Shown piece after piece: positions 7,242-17,434 of a stretch of DNA of 64,000 nucleotides (positions are counted from its first letter, which is position 1; each line of letters begins with the position of its first letter). Origin of the DNA: Tenacibaculum sp. 190524A02b. Its GTDB lineage: Bacteria > Bacteroidota > Bacteroidia > Flavobacteriales > Flavobacteriaceae. A program made the position numbers and the translations under genes. The stretch lies in contig NZ_OZ038525.1 of NCBI RefSeq assembly GCF_964036645.1, positions 124,001 to 188,000 on the forward strand. Direction: 5' to 3'. The notes beneath the pieces are model-generated. The model worked only from the letters and a program-made list of their open reading frames with translations, ran no database searches and was not told where the DNA came from.

Positions 7242-8249
7242 CTAGTTTAATACCTGTTTGTTTTCTCCATTAGCAATATAAACCAATATATCATTTTCTT
7301 GAAGCGTTAAGTCGTTTTCAGGGTTTTTTATAAGCTCATCATTTCTACTCAGCGCAACTAGTGTAATTCCGTGCTTTTCTTTTAAATTAATAAAGGTATC
7401 TAAATAGTTGGTATTTACATATTGGTGTTGTGTTGTAAGCTTTGTTTCACAAATATCTAAATTACTTTTATCATTAGAAGTTGAAATTAAATCTTCAGTA
7501 AGTAAAGCTACATTGGGTTCAAAAATATAACTAGCAATAAATTTAGATACAATTTCTTTTTTAGGGATAATAAACTGAACACCTAGATAATTAAAAGAAG
7601 CCTTTAGTTCAATGTTTTCGATAGCTACAACACAGTGAATACGTTCAAATCGTTTTTTTAGACTAATGGTGTAAACCAGTGTGTCGGTATCATTTTCAAA
7701 ACTAATATAAACCCTTCTGGAGTTTTTGATATTTACTTTTTCTAGGTTTTTATAATCGTTGAGGCTTGTTAAGAGTACAAAACAATTATCATCAGAATAC
7801 AATTGTTTAATAGATTTAAGATCAATTTCATTATCTACTACAATAGCCAAATTTTCCTTAGCTTTAATAATTTGCTCTGCTACTTGTTTGGAGAACGTAT
7901 TCCATCCAATAATTATACAATGATTGTTCATGTCTGTTCCAAAGTATCCCATTTCTCTTTTTTTTAAGTATTCTGATATTTTTAAGCTTAGTTCTGTAAC
8001 AATATAACCTAGTACACCTAGGCTTCCTAGTACAAATAAAATTCCAATAAATCTACCCCAAAAAGTAACAGGGAAGAAGTCTCCGTAACCAACAGTGGTT
8101 AATGTTACTATAGAATACCAATAAGCATCCGGAAGATTATGGATATTGGTATCTGCATGATTGGACTCAATATGAAATAAACTATAGACTAATACATTAT
8201 AGATAGCAATAATTATAATGAAAAATACTAGTTTTTGCTTAGTATTCAT
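7242..8249 (-). CDS. potassium channel with RCK (TrkA-N/TrkA-C) domains
   Basis: 335 residues. The N-terminus has one membrane helix, a pore helix with the K+ selectivity filter TVGYGD (in LTTVGYGDFFPVT) and a second helix (IGILFVLGSLGVLGYIV). An RCK domain follows: NNHCIIIGWNTFSKQVAEQI is a Rossmann nucleotide-binding strand, though the usual GxGxxG is degenerate (GWNTFS). The C-terminal part (about 255-335) looks like a TrkA-C domain. It should act as a ligand-gated K+ channel. It overlaps the start of speD by 4 bases (ATGA), showing translational coupling with polyamine synthesis; polyamines are known blockers of K+ channels, which makes the pairing suggestive. Confidence 0.85.
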   Translation of the reverse strand: MNTKQKLVFFIIIIAIYNVLVYSLFHIESNHADTNIHNLPDAYWYSIVTLTTVGYGDFFPVTFWGRFIGILFVLGSLGVLGYIVTELSLKISEYLKKREMGYFGTDMNNHCIIIGWNTFSKQVAEQIIKAKENLAIVVDNEIDLKSIKQLYSDDNCFVLLTSLNDYKNLEKVNIKNSRRVYISFENDTDTLVYTISLKKRFERIHCVVAIENIELKASFNYLGVQFIIPKKEIVSKFIASYIFEPNVALLTEDLISTSNDKSNLDICETKLTTQHQYVNTNYLDTFINLKEKHGITLVALSRNDELIKNPENDLTLQENDILVYIANGENKQVLN

Positions 8250-8542
8250 GCTTGCATCAAGTTTTTAAAAATTTGCAATTTTTCTTGATTACAGCTACTT
8301 AGTTCTATATATGTTTTCTTACTTTCTGGAAAGGTGTGGATAGCTAAATGACTTTCGCCCAATAACCAAAAACAAGTATAACCTTGTTGTTCAAAGTAAT
8401 GTTCATTAAAAGCTAAAATGGTAAACTTACTTTGTTTTAAAATCTTTTCAAAAGTAGTTTTTAAAACTTCAGGATTGGTTTCTGAAATCCATTCTTGTAA
8501 ATTATATATATTAGGCTGTATATGTTTGTAGGTAGTATTCAT
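8246..8542 (-). CDS. speD: S-adenosylmethionine decarboxylase proenzyme
   Basis: 98 residues, a compact prokaryotic form. The self-cleavage site is Glu63-Ser64 in LLGESHLAIHTFPE; the Ser becomes the pyruvoyl group after cleavage, and the nearby His and Cys (SSCN, near residue 83) are the processing and acid residues. It makes decarboxylated SAM, the aminopropyl donor for the spermidine synthase encoded just upstream. The start is 10 bases after the synthase stop, and the end overlaps the K+ channel gene. It is shorter than stand-alone bacterial SpeD (about 120-130 residues) but has the catalytic core. Confidence 0.85.
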   Translation of the reverse strand: MNTTYKHIQPNIYNLQEWISETNPEVLKTTFEKILKQSKFTILAFNEHYFEQQGYTCFWLLGESHLAIHTFPESKKTYIELSSCNQEKLQIFKNLMQA

Positions 8543-8552
8543 TTTTCATTTT

Positions 8553-10115
8553 TTAGTATAAATCCCAATTCCCTTTTAAGTAGTACTGATACAAAACTGG
8601 ATTTTGAATTTTGTTAACTTCTATTTCATTCATGTCAATTTTAAAAAAATCTTTTTTACCAAAAGAGGTCACTAACAACATGGCTTCCTTACTAATCCAT
8701 TTAGTACTAATATTACTAAAGTCTATATTTTGTAAACGTTGTTTTAGTTGTTCTTTTGAGATGTTTTTATTCTTAGTACCGATAATCCATCCCCATTCTC
8801 CCATAGATATTATTTGATTGTGCATTGGAACAGTAGTAAAACCAGCAGATTGCAATGTTTTATCAATACAATGAAAAGCTTTTGTGGCAAAGTAAGGGCT
8901 GCCAGATTGGGTAATAATAAGTCCGTTAGGGCGTAACTTACGTTTACAAAGTGTATAAAACTCATGTGAATACAGTCTGCCTAACTCTACACTTCTTGGG
9001 TCGGGAAGGTCAATAATAATCACATCATAAAAAGAACGATTGTCTTGTTCTAAATGGACATAAGCATCTTTATTATAAATGGTAAGTTTTTCACTATTCA
9101 TAGAGCCTTCATTAATATTGATAAGTATAGGGTTATTTTTTCCTAAATCCGTCATGTTTGGATCTAAATCTACCATGTCAATCTTGTCAACAGAAGGATA
9201 TTTTAGTAACTCCCTTACTGCGCACCCATCACCGCCTCCTAGAATTAATACTTTTTGTGGGTTAGGATGTACTTGCATAATAGGGTGTACCAAAGGCTCG
9301 TGATACATTTCTTCATCAATAGAACAAAACTGTAAATTACCATTTAAATACAACCAATTTTCATTTTTCCACTCTGTTAGTACTATTTTTTGGTATTTGC
9401 TTTGGGCAGAATAGACTACTTTGTCTTTGTATTTCTTTTGTTCGCCCCAAGTAATAATAGTATCCGTAAAACGCATTCCCATAGTAAGGGTAACTAAAAC
9501 AGCGCCTATCATTACCAACATTGCCTTGGTTTGTGCAGGTAGCATTTTACCTTTAAAACGATAATAGACCAAACAGGCTACTAAAAAGTTAATAAAACCT
9601 AAAATAAATGGTGTATAGGTAAGTCCAAGTATAGGAAGCCCGATAAAAGCAAAAAATACACCACCTAATAAACTACCGTAATAGTCTTTTTCTAAAATAG
9701 AGGAGATGTTGGTTTTTAAATCTTCATACTCTTTATTAATTCTAACTACCAAGGGTATTTCTAGTCCTATAAGTAAACCTACTAGCATACTTAAAAAATA
9801 AATAACCACATCGTAATAAGAAGATACGGCGGCTAGGGTATATACTAAAACAGAAGAGAAAGCCACGATTAAGGATAGGGCTAGTTCTAATAGTAGAAAG
9901 TTTCTAATAAGGTTTTTGTTAAAATACTGACTAAGCCTACTGCCTAATCCCATGCAAAAAAGCATAAGAGAAACAATCATAGTCCATTGAAAAACCGAGT
10001 TTCCAATAAAGTAAGTGGCTAAGGTAGAGAGTACATATTCTGCTACAATACCAGCAAAACCCGTAGCAAATATTGCCGATTTTAATACAAATGAATTGTT
10101 TTTTATATACTCCAT
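8553..10115 (-). CDS. membrane-bound spermidine/polyamine aminopropyltransferase
   Basis: 520 residues. The first 200 residues hold about seven membrane helices. The C-terminal 300 form a spermidine synthase fold: the SAM-binding motif LILGGGDGCAVREL (about residue 292), the acidic VDLDPNM, and DLPDPRS in place of the usual DSSDP. Fusions of a multi-helix membrane domain to SpeE occur in many bacteria, so this is a known architecture. Expected reaction: decarboxylated SAM plus putrescine gives spermidine, here at the membrane. Its first 13 bases overlap the end of the DUF350 gene, and speD follows after 10 bases. Confidence 0.88.
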   Translation of the reverse strand: MEYIKNNSFVLKSAIFATGFAGIVAEYVLSTLATYFIGNSVFQWTMIVSLMLFCMGLGSRLSQYFNKNLIRNFLLLELALSLIVAFSSVLVYTLAAVSSYYDVVIYFLSMLVGLLIGLEIPLVVRINKEYEDLKTNISSILEKDYYGSLLGGVFFAFIGLPILGLTYTPFILGFINFLVACLVYYRFKGKMLPAQTKAMLVMIGAVLVTLTMGMRFTDTIITWGEQKKYKDKVVYSAQSKYQKIVLTEWKNENWLYLNGNLQFCSIDEEMYHEPLVHPIMQVHPNPQKVLILGGGDGCAVRELLKYPSVDKIDMVDLDPNMTDLGKNNPILININEGSMNSEKLTIYNKDAYVHLEQDNRSFYDVIIIDLPDPRSVELGRLYSHEFYTLCKRKLRPNGLIITQSGSPYFATKAFHCIDKTLQSAGFTTVPMHNQIISMGEWGWIIGTKNKNISKEQLKQRLQNIDFSNISTKWISKEAMLLVTSFGKKDFFKIDMNEIEVNKIQNPVLYQYYLKGNWDLY

Positions 10116-10981
10116 GTAATCAAAATAGCAGAACCAACATAGGCAAAGGCTTCTATTAATCCAGCACCAATGTTTGGTTTTTCTTGATTGATAATTTCAT
10201 CTGTTAAGCTTCTACCCGGTAATAGTATTTTGTCTGTTAAAAAGCGCATAATAGGAAGTAGTATAATTCCTAAAATAGTTTGCAGGGTAACATCAATAAG
10301 CGTGGTAGTCCAATCTATAAAAGGATCTATTAAAGCATTCATAATTACAATACCAATAGCAAGTATAGCACCGCCAAAGCTTACACCAACGGCAATATTA
10401 TCCTTTTCAATATGATCGTGAACATCAAAACGAATCCAAAGCGTGAATATTTTTGCTGCTATAACAAGCATTATATTTCCAATAGCCCAATAGCTAATAA
10501 AAGTAAGAATGCCTTCTTGTAAACTGGTAGCTTCGCCAATAAGTGCACCATGAAGCAATAAAGCATTGGCTATATAAATACAAGCTTCTATAACGCCAGT
10601 ACCTTCATTTTGATCTTTAATAATTTCTTTTTTTATATCGAAATTAGGTAAGATTAGTTTATTACTAATAATAATGGAAACTTGTAGTAACACAACGCCT
10701 ATAATTCCATATAAACCAATGTGAAATAAATCGGTATAAAAACCAGCACTTTCTCCTACAATAGCACCGCCAAGTACTATGATTAAACCAACAAAATAGC
10801 CAACATACGAAAGGATAAAAGCAAAATTGTCTTTATGAACAAGCTCATTAACGATGTTGATTTTGGGGTTTAGTAGTTTGTAAATTAGTTTGCCTACATA
10901 AAAAATAAGAAAAGCGGTAAGTACATAACCTAAGGAATGTGCAAAGCTGTTAATATCTATATATTCGGTTAGATTTTTCAT
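10103..10981 (-). CDS. DUF350 family membrane protein (YjfL-like, duplicated)
   Basis: 292 residues with about eight hydrophobic helices in two similar halves (residues 10-140 and 145-290), each with the DUF350 pattern of a four-helix unit; YKLLNPKINIVNEL in the first half corresponds to LPGRSLTDEIINQE near the end of the second. Enterobacterial YjfL is a single unit of about 130 residues, so this is a tandem double form. The function is unknown; the family regularly sits with PspA-like and DUF4178 genes. It overlaps the spermidine synthase gene by 13 bases. Confidence 0.82.
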   Translation of the reverse strand: MKNLTEYIDINSFAHSLGYVLTAFLIFYVGKLIYKLLNPKINIVNELVHKDNFAFILSYVGYFVGLIIVLGGAIVGESAGFYTDLFHIGLYGIIGVVLLQVSIIISNKLILPNFDIKKEIIKDQNEGTGVIEACIYIANALLLHGALIGEATSLQEGILTFISYWAIGNIMLVIAAKIFTLWIRFDVHDHIEKDNIAVGVSFGGAILAIGIVIMNALIDPFIDWTTTLIDVTLQTILGIILLPIMRFLTDKILLPGRSLTDEIINQEKPNIGAGLIEAFAYVGSAILITWSI

Positions 10982-11008
10982 CTATATTTAAGTCTTAATA
11001 GTTAGTTG

Positions 11009-11836
11009 TTATTTTCCAAATCCGCCACTTCTAGAACGAGAAGATGATCTGCTGTATCTTGAGCTACTTCTACTAGTTTTACTATAGCTTTTACTGGAAG
11101 TATATCCTCTTGATCTAAGGTTTGAAGCGCTTCTACTAACTTTTGAATTTACCTTACTTTTAAAAGATTGTGGCTTTTTTGCCCAAGAGGTATTGGTGTT
11201 TCGGTTAGATTTAGTTCCGTATTTACTAGTACCTCCATAATAAGATTTTTTATTACGGTAGTTTCTGTTATAATCATTCCAGTCACGTCTAGGATATCCA
11301 TAGCCATAGCCGTAATAACGAGGACCAAAAAATAAATCAGAAAAGAAACGGTAACGACCATAAAATGCCCAAAAAGAACTACCGTCTGAGTGTGTTCTCC
11401 ATTCACCATATCTTGGGTTTCCTACATAATTATTTACACCAGCAGGAGCAGAGTTTTTATCTAGTTTGCCATCTTTTTTACTTAAAATAGTCATTCCTAA
11501 ATCGTTTTGGTATTCTTCAAAAGTGATAGGAGAAACTTCTTTCCAGTCAGTATTGACTATTTTTATTTCTGATGGTTTGTTAATAGAATCATTTAACTGC
11601 TCTTTGGTTAAGCGTGGTTTTGACTCTTCAATTAAAATTCTGTACTTATGGAAGTATTTATCAGTATCTTCCTTGTAATCCATATCTGCTAAAATGACAC
11701 TGTAATTGTTTTTGTCAATGTATTTTGTGATAATATGGTCTATAGGAGATTTTACAAATTTTGGTTTTCTGCTAGTACCACATGCGTTTATTAAAAAACA
11801 AATGACTACCAGTAAACAATAGTTTAGAATGCGCAT
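11009..11836 (-). CDS. lipoprotein with Ser/Arg/Tyr-rich tail (YjfM/DUF1190-like)
   Basis: 275 residues. The signal peptide MRILNYCLLVVICFLINAC ends in a lipobox. The middle carries a WRTHSDGSSFWAFYGRYRFF segment followed by a Gly/Tyr/Arg-rich stretch (YYGYGYGYPRRDW), and the last 70 residues are repeats of Ser, Arg, Lys and Tyr ending in SGGFGK. The RGGFG-type end and the place in the operon match DUF1190 lipoproteins (YjfM, YgiB) of the yjf cluster; overall sequence similarity cannot be measured here. The very basic tail could interact with phospholipids or polyanions. The stop is 27 bases before the DUF350 start. Confidence 0.72.
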   Translation of the reverse strand: MRILNYCLLVVICFLINACGTSRKPKFVKSPIDHIITKYIDKNNYSVILADMDYKEDTDKYFHKYRILIEESKPRLTKEQLNDSINKPSEIKIVNTDWKEVSPITFEEYQNDLGMTILSKKDGKLDKNSAPAGVNNYVGNPRYGEWRTHSDGSSFWAFYGRYRFFSDLFFGPRYYGYGYGYPRRDWNDYNRNYRNKKSYYGGTSKYGTKSNRNTNTSWAKKPQSFKSKVNSKVSRSASNLRSRGYTSSKSYSKTSRSSSRYSRSSSRSRSGGFGK

Positions 11837-11839
11837 AGT

Positions 11840-12394
11840 TTATTCGTTGTATGAAGGTAAAATATTGCTAATTTCAAAAGGTTTGATAATGTTACCAAAA
11901 GTAACTTCAAAATCATTATCTCCCCATTGTTCTATGGTTAAACATTTTTCTTCATTATCATCTAAATAGTCAAAAGAAATAAGCTCTTCCCAATTTTCAT
12001 TTTCTACATTTCTGTAATACCCAGGAGATTCTTCGTCTAAATAATAAGTAATATTTTGATGGGTAATTTGCTTAGGTGGTTTTCCATTATGCTCAATGTA
12101 TTCAATAACCGTAGGATTTAACTTTCTGTATTTTAGTTCTTCTGAAAGCGTAATAATTAACTCATTATCATCTTCAATATGTAGAAACCGTATCTTTCCT
12201 TTAGATTCTATTGTGAATTCTCTTGTAAAGAAATTATTGCCCCAATCATATTCAGACATTTTTTTTACAGTCCAAGTTTCTAGGTCATAATCTAGTAAAT
12301 ACCCTTTTTCAAGATCGGTTACTTTAATATTTGTAGGGTCGTAGTGCTTCTCTTCTTTATTTTTATTGCTTTTAAAAAGGTCAAAAAATCCCAT
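11840..12394 (-). CDS. DUF4178 family protein (YjfK-like)
   Basis: 184 residues, no signal peptide. It starts MGFFDLFKSNKNKEEKHYDP and contains the aromatic DUF4178 pattern (DLETWTVKKMSEYDWGNNFF, then FLHIEDDNELIITLSEELKY and a later LTIEQWGDNDFEVTFG). DUF4178 proteins are beta-rich and occur next to PspA, DUF350 and polyamine genes in many bacteria. The stop is 3 bases before the lipoprotein start, indicating tight coupling. The biochemical role is not known. Confidence 0.78.
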   Translation of the reverse strand: MGFFDLFKSNKNKEEKHYDPTNIKVTDLEKGYLLDYDLETWTVKKMSEYDWGNNFFTREFTIESKGKIRFLHIEDDNELIITLSEELKYRKLNPTVIEYIEHNGKPPKQITHQNITYYLDEESPGYYRNVENENWEELISFDYLDDNEEKCLTIEQWGDNDFEVTFGNIIKPFEISNILPSYNE

Positions 12395-12447
12395 AGTAGT
12401 TTATTGTTAGTGTTTATTTATTAATTTTCTAGTTTTTAGTTTGGTAT

Positions 12448-15400
12448 TTACTTTTCTAATCCTTTTTGTAAAACTGCTTTAATACCTTCTAAATTCTCCG
12501 TAAAAGCCATCATTTGACTTAATATTTGTGCCATTTCATTTTTATTACCCAAACCTTTTAGTTTGTTGTTTTTTATAAAAATCTCTTTAATGGTATTCCA
12601 ACGCTCAGTTTCTTCTGTGTTTAATTGATTAATGAGTTCTTTGTACTTTAATAAATTAGCTTCAGCTGCCGAGGTTAAGGTTTGTGATTCACTTTCATAA
12701 TGAGATAATAATAAACGTTGCAATTCTTCATCATTCATAATAGGAACAATTTTAGCCACCAGTTTATTCATATCACGATACGAACCTTGTAATTTAAAAG
12801 AAGGTTCTGTTCTGTAAGAATCATCCATAGCCGCAGATTGAATGTATGCTTGATTCACTTTTAAAATAGTATCTCTAACGGTAATTACCTTTTCTAAAAC
12901 AGCAGTGTAGTCTTGTACTTCTTGTTTGGTATGATTTCCTTTTAAATTAACTTCTTGTGTATTGTTTTCAACTTTATCAATTAAGGCATATACGTCATCA
13001 AAGTACTTGCTACTTAATTGGTGAAGAGCAGGGTTGGAGGTAAGTGCATTTTCAATTAAACTCAATTTGAATAAATGTTCCGTATCTCCAATAATATCAC
13101 CTAAATTATAAATGTCTGCTCTGTTGGCTAACATGTCTGGAATTTGGAATTTATCACCACTTTCGGTATATGGATTTCCAGCCATAATTACACAAAACTT
13201 TTTACCACGTAAATCATAAGTTTTAGGTTTACCATTATAAACCCCTTCAATTTTACGAGTTCCATCCGATAAAGAAATAAACTTTTGTAAAAACTCAGGA
13301 TTACAATGTTGAATATCGTCTAGATATAACATTACATTGTCGCCCATCTCAAAAGCAAGATTTAACTTCTTCAGTTCTTCTCTTGTAGCAGAATTGTTTG
13401 CACTCATTGGATCAACGGAAGTAACTTCATGTCCAATTGCAGGACCGTTAATTTTCATAAATACCAAGCCTAATCGGTTTGATATGTATTCCATTAAGGT
13501 AGTTTTACCATATCCAGGTGGAGAAATTAATAATAACATTCCCATTCTATCGGTACGCTTATTATCACCAACCGTACCTAACTGTTTGGCAAGGTTATCT
13601 CCAATAATAGGAAAATATACCTGATCTATTAATTTATTTCTAACAAAAGAAGATAAGACTCTAGGTTTAAATTCTTCAAGCTTTAAGTTTTCTTTTAATT
13701 CTTCGGTTATATCGTGTTTTGCTTCTCTGTAGGTGTTAAAATTACTAACTTCAGTAATAGAGAAATGATTAAGAGTTTCAATAAATTCATGGTAATTGAA
13801 TTCTAACTTACCATCTGTTATTGAAGTATGATTCCCTTTTAAATCTTTGATAGTTGTTGTTGGATGCACACTTACTGTAGAAGAAATAGAAAGATCTTCA
13901 AATAAAAGTGAGCAAACAACCTCATGTATATATTGTTGTAACGTAGGTTGTTTTTCTAAAATAAAAGAAGTAACCCATTGGGTAGCCAATTGAATCTTGT
14001 CTGTATATTTTTCAAGCTTTTGAATGCCGGATTTAAACTTATGTAAAGCGTTTTGTTTATCTAAGGTCTTAACAAAATGTTCTTTAATAGAAACTGCATC
14101 GGTACTCACCTGAAAAGTATCATTAAGTTGTAATTCATTAAATAAATAGGTAGCTATTAATGTTGTTTTTTCCTCAGAAAAAAGTTGTGACTCTTTAGCA
14201 AATGCAGTCAAAGCATCTTTTAAATCTGTAATAATAAAATCATAAGCAGTACTATTAGGAAAAACACGTAGTACTTCTCCAGAGGCTTTAATAGTTTCGT
14301 TATAGTTTTTCTGTATTTCTTCAGTTAAAGAGTACCAAAAATACTGAGCATATGCTCTGTTATTTGGTTTAAAAGTAAGTAAGCCTAACTCATGATGTTT
14401 GTGAGTTAATACATGTAAAATTTTAGCAGCATCAACATCGTGTACACCTTTTACATACCCTTCAGCATATAAATTACTACTTTCTTTTTGTATTAAACTC
14501 AGTAACTCTTTTTCAGAAAGATTGATTAATTGCTCTTCAGGAAATTTTTTAAATAATTTATAAGCCAAGTAAGAAGAACGATACACAACGTTATTTTCTG
14601 AAACTAATTCTTGATTCCAATACTTTTTAGAATTAAGTAAAGTATCGTTTTTAATTTCTTCGTAAAAGTCAGTACCAGTTAAATGGTAAAAAAGCTGCTC
14701 GTTTTTATATACAATCGTTAAGTCTAAAACCTGTTTATTAACTCCAAACTTATGCTTGCCTAATTTTATAACACTATCACCATCTTCATACAGTTCTTGT
14801 TTATCTTTTAATTTTCGTAAAGCATCTTCTTTAGCAACTTTTAATTGGGTTTCAATGGCTTCTGCTTTTCCAATATCGTCAAGCTCTTTTAATTGATTAA
14901 TAATGTCTCTTACTTTATTAATCATTAAGTCGGCAGCAAAATATCCATTAATATCTTCAACGGTTGTAAACGATAACGCTTTTTTGTTAACACCTTTTAT
15001 AATACGTTCAGAGGCTGTTTGTAAAGCAGTGGTTCTTTTATTTCGTTGCTCAATTAAGCTGTTTTTTCTTCCGTCAAAAGCATTGTGAATTTCTTCACGT
15101 TTTTCTATTATTTGGGTAATAAATTCTTCAAAATCGGCAAACTTACCTTCTAACTCTTCTAATTGAATAGAGGTTTTAGTTAGGAATTCGTCACACTTTT
15201 CAGGTGTGTTTGCCATGTCTATATAGTTAATAATGCTTTGATCTATTAACTTTAGTTGGGCTATAAAGTCGGCTTTTGCTTCTTTACTCCCTAAGCTTTT
15301 TATAGTGTTTTTGATTCCCGATTTTAACTGATTTAAACTAGCGAAAATCAAAGAAATATTATCTATTATTTTGGTTGATTGTGAAGTGTCTTCAATTTCT

Positions 15401-17304
15401 AAATTAGAAACAATATCAATTAACATTTCTAAATCACCAGTAATTTGATTGACTTCTTTTTCTAAAGCCTTTGCATCAATTACTTTTTTTATCGAATTTA
15501 AAGCTTCTTGTTTCTCTTCAACACGAATATGGTATGGGGTTAATGCTTTATCATCTAATAAAAACTGAACGCATCGTTTAGAAATAAGTGTATTTTGTTC
15601 AGCTACTTGCTCTTCTAAGCTTTGTAAATGTTGGGTGTTTATATAACGAATGTCATGCAAACTAATCACTTCGCCTCGCAAAGAACGTAGTTGACTTAAT
15701 AATTGTACAAAATCATCTATCGATTTAAATGAAGTACTTTTTATTTTACTAAATAATTCATCAGATTTGATGTTGATGGTATTTGTTTCCTTCTCAGCTT
15801 GCTTTTTCAGTTGAACTACTTTCTCAAATTCATCAATAGCGGCATTAGCGGCATTGTTAATTTCAGAAATAGGAATATTAAGTTCATGTGTTTCTTTTTC
15901 AGGAAGCCAATAATAAGTATCATTAATATCTTTAGATATCTTAGCAATATCGTTATATAAACCTGTGTAATTATCTTCTTTATTAAGTAATACAATAAGT
16001 TCATGACATTCCGCCATAGCACGAACAATGTCTTTGTTTCCTATTTTATATAATAAGGTATCTTGATGTTGTGAAGGCATTAAATCACCTTTTAAATAAG
16101 GAGTTTGCCAAATTTGAACTACATGGTGTTTGGTCTGTTCATTTTCTGTACGGAAATAACAAAGTTCTCCATTTTCTAATACGGTAAAACCATTACAAAT
16201 AATAGGCGTTTTTACTTCTTGTTCTATAATGTTGTAGGACATTAAAATGTATAGTCCACGGATAGTTGCGTAGAAAACGTATAAAAAATCTTCACCATTA
16301 GGAGAAATTATTTTTTCTTGAAACTTAACTTCTTTAGCATCATTTTCAAATAATTTATATTCTCCAGTTTGTAGGTAATAACCATTAGGGAAAATAATAC
16401 CTTGATCATCTGGTAATTGAACAGCTGTATCTTTTATACTGTCAATTTTTTGTACTTCTTGAAGTTTGTGGTTGTAAACAAAATAACGAGGAGTTTCTTG
16501 AAAAGGTTTTACTTCCAGTGTAATTAAGTTTCCTAAATCACCAAAACGAAACTGTCCATCATCTAAAGTTTGATCAACATGTTCTACAGGTTCTGATAAA
16601 ATACCTCTACCATCATCAGTATTGTCTTCAATTTTAATAGTTAAATCACCACCAATGGTTTCAACAAAAATCTTGTCTAAGATTGAAATATGAGAATGCG
16701 TTCCATAACGGTGCATATCACGCGTTACCTCTTGCCATTTAAACTCATGTTGAGTAGGGAACTTATATTCATGCTCACTTCTATTATCAATATATTGAAG
16801 TGTATTTTCATTGATTAACCATTTAAAAGCTTTAATGTCGTTTTTATTTTCACTTAATTGGAAAATCATATATAAATAATTCCCAATAATAGCGAACTTA
16901 GAAAAAATAGTGTTTCTGTAGTATTTATAAAGATTGGTAAAGTCATCCAAGAAAATAGCATCATTAAGCAAGCCTAAGGATTGAACTTGAAAATGACCTT
17001 CTTTGAATTCATAAATACTAAATACATCTGACAGCTTAATGTCGGTTCTAAGCCCAAAGTGTACGTTGTATCCAAAAATTGAAGTATTACCTAAAGAAAC
17101 AATATCTCTAGCAATACAATTGTTTTCGGTATTAATTCTATCATTAGCAATTAATTTGGTTTCTATGGTACCAAAAACGTGTTTTCTTGCGTCATTTAAC
17201 TCATGCAATCGTTCTTGTAGATTTTGCTTTTGTTTTTGCAATCTACCTTGAATAATTTCATAAGTACCACCGTCTAATTGTTGAGATGTATGTTGGTTTT
17301 CCAT
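12448..17304 (-). CDS. giant AAA+ ATPase ('DNA repair ATPase' family)
   Basis: 1618 residues. The N-terminal 400 residues are beta-rich with many aromatic strands, the middle (about 450-900) is long coiled coil, and the AAA+ module is near the C-terminus: Walker A in ISPPGYGKTTLME (about 1260), Walker B in NVMLYLDDIQHCNPEFLQ (about 1325), and a sensor-like CVIMAGNPYTESGDKFQIPD followed by an ANRADIYNLGD arginine-finger region. This resembles MoxR/Vps4-type ATPases. The 'DNA repair' name is inherited from database annotation and not supported by domains I see. In PspA clusters such ATPases are thought to remodel the ESCRT-III-like PspA polymer. It lies 131 bases downstream of the flotillin gene, past a terminator, so it probably has its own promoter. 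Confidence 0.82.
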   Translation of the reverse strand: MENQHTSQQLDGGTYEIIQGRLQKQKQNLQERLHELNDARKHVFGTIETKLIANDRINTENNCIARDIVSLGNTSIFGYNVHFGLRTDIKLSDVFSIYEFKEGHFQVQSLGLLNDAIFLDDFTNLYKYYRNTIFSKFAIIGNYLYMIFQLSENKNDIKAFKWLINENTLQYIDNRSEHEYKFPTQHEFKWQEVTRDMHRYGTHSHISILDKIFVETIGGDLTIKIEDNTDDGRGILSEPVEHVDQTLDDGQFRFGDLGNLITLEVKPFQETPRYFVYNHKLQEVQKIDSIKDTAVQLPDDQGIIFPNGYYLQTGEYKLFENDAKEVKFQEKIISPNGEDFLYVFYATIRGLYILMSYNIIEQEVKTPIICNGFTVLENGELCYFRTENEQTKHHVVQIWQTPYLKGDLMPSQHQDTLLYKIGNKDIVRAMAECHELIVLLNKEDNYTGLYNDIAKISKDINDTYYWLPEKETHELNIPISEINNAANAAIDEFEKVVQLKKQAEKETNTINIKSDELFSKIKSTSFKSIDDFVQLLSQLRSLRGEVISLHDIRYINTQHLQSLEEQVAEQNTLISKRCVQFLLDDKALTPYHIRVEEKQEALNSIKKVIDAKALEKEVNQITGDLEMLIDIVSNLEIEDTSQSTKIIDNISLIFASLNQLKSGIKNTIKSLGSKEAKADFIAQLKLIDQSIINYIDMANTPEKCDEFLTKTSIQLEELEGKFADFEEFITQIIEKREEIHNAFDGRKNSLIEQRNKRTTALQTASERIIKGVNKKALSFTTVEDINGYFAADLMINKVRDIINQLKELDDIGKAEAIETQLKVAKEDALRKLKDKQELYEDGDSVIKLGKHKFGVNKQVLDLTIVYKNEQLFYHLTGTDFYEEIKNDTLLNSKKYWNQELVSENNVVYRSSYLAYKLFKKFPEEQLINLSEKELLSLIQKESSNLYAEGYVKGVHDVDAAKILHVLTHKHHELGLLTFKPNNRAYAQYFWYSLTEEIQKNYNETIKASGEVLRVFPNSTAYDFIITDLKDALTAFAKESQLFSEEKTTLIATYLFNELQLNDTFQVSTDAVSIKEHFVKTLDKQNALHKFKSGIQKLEKYTDKIQLATQWVTSFILEKQPTLQQYIHEVVCSLLFEDLSISSTVSVHPTTTIKDLKGNHTSITDGKLEFNYHEFIETLNHFSITEVSNFNTYREAKHDITEELKENLKLEEFKPRVLSSFVRNKLIDQVYFPIIGDNLAKQLGTVGDNKRTDRMGMLLLISPPGYGKTTLMEYISNRLGLVFMKINGPAIGHEVTSVDPMSANNSATREELKKLNLAFEMGDNVMLYLDDIQHCNPEFLQKFISLSDGTRKIEGVYNGKPKTYDLRGKKFCVIMAGNPYTESGDKFQIPDMLANRADIYNLGDIIGDTEHLFKLSLIENALTSNPALHQLSSKYFDDVYALIDKVENNTQEVNLKGNHTKQEVQDYTAVLEKVITVRDTILKVNQAYIQSAAMDDSYRTEPSFKLQGSYRDMNKLVAKIVPIMNDEELQRLLLSHYESESQTLTSAAEANLLKYKELINQLNTEETERWNTIKEIFIKNNKLKGLGNKNEMAQILSQMMAFTENLEGIKAVLQKGLEK

Positions 17305-17392
17305 ATATATTTTTTAGCATCAAGATTTTTAGAAAAAGAAACAAGACTTTTTTAAGAAAGTAACATGTTTTATCAATTGTATTGAAAAAACA

Positions 17393-17423
17393 AAGAGTCT
17401 AGTTTCTGGAAATCTAGACTCTT
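17393..17423 (-). terminator. internal terminator between flotillin and ATPase genes
   Basis: Minus strand: AAGAGTCTAG and CTAGACTCTT form a 10-bp perfect stem around an 11-base loop, followed by TGTTTTTTC. It lies 12 bases after the flotillin stop, so the block splits into at least two transcripts, or this is an attenuating partial terminator. Confidence 0.78.
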
Positions 17424-17434
17424 GTGTCTAAGTT

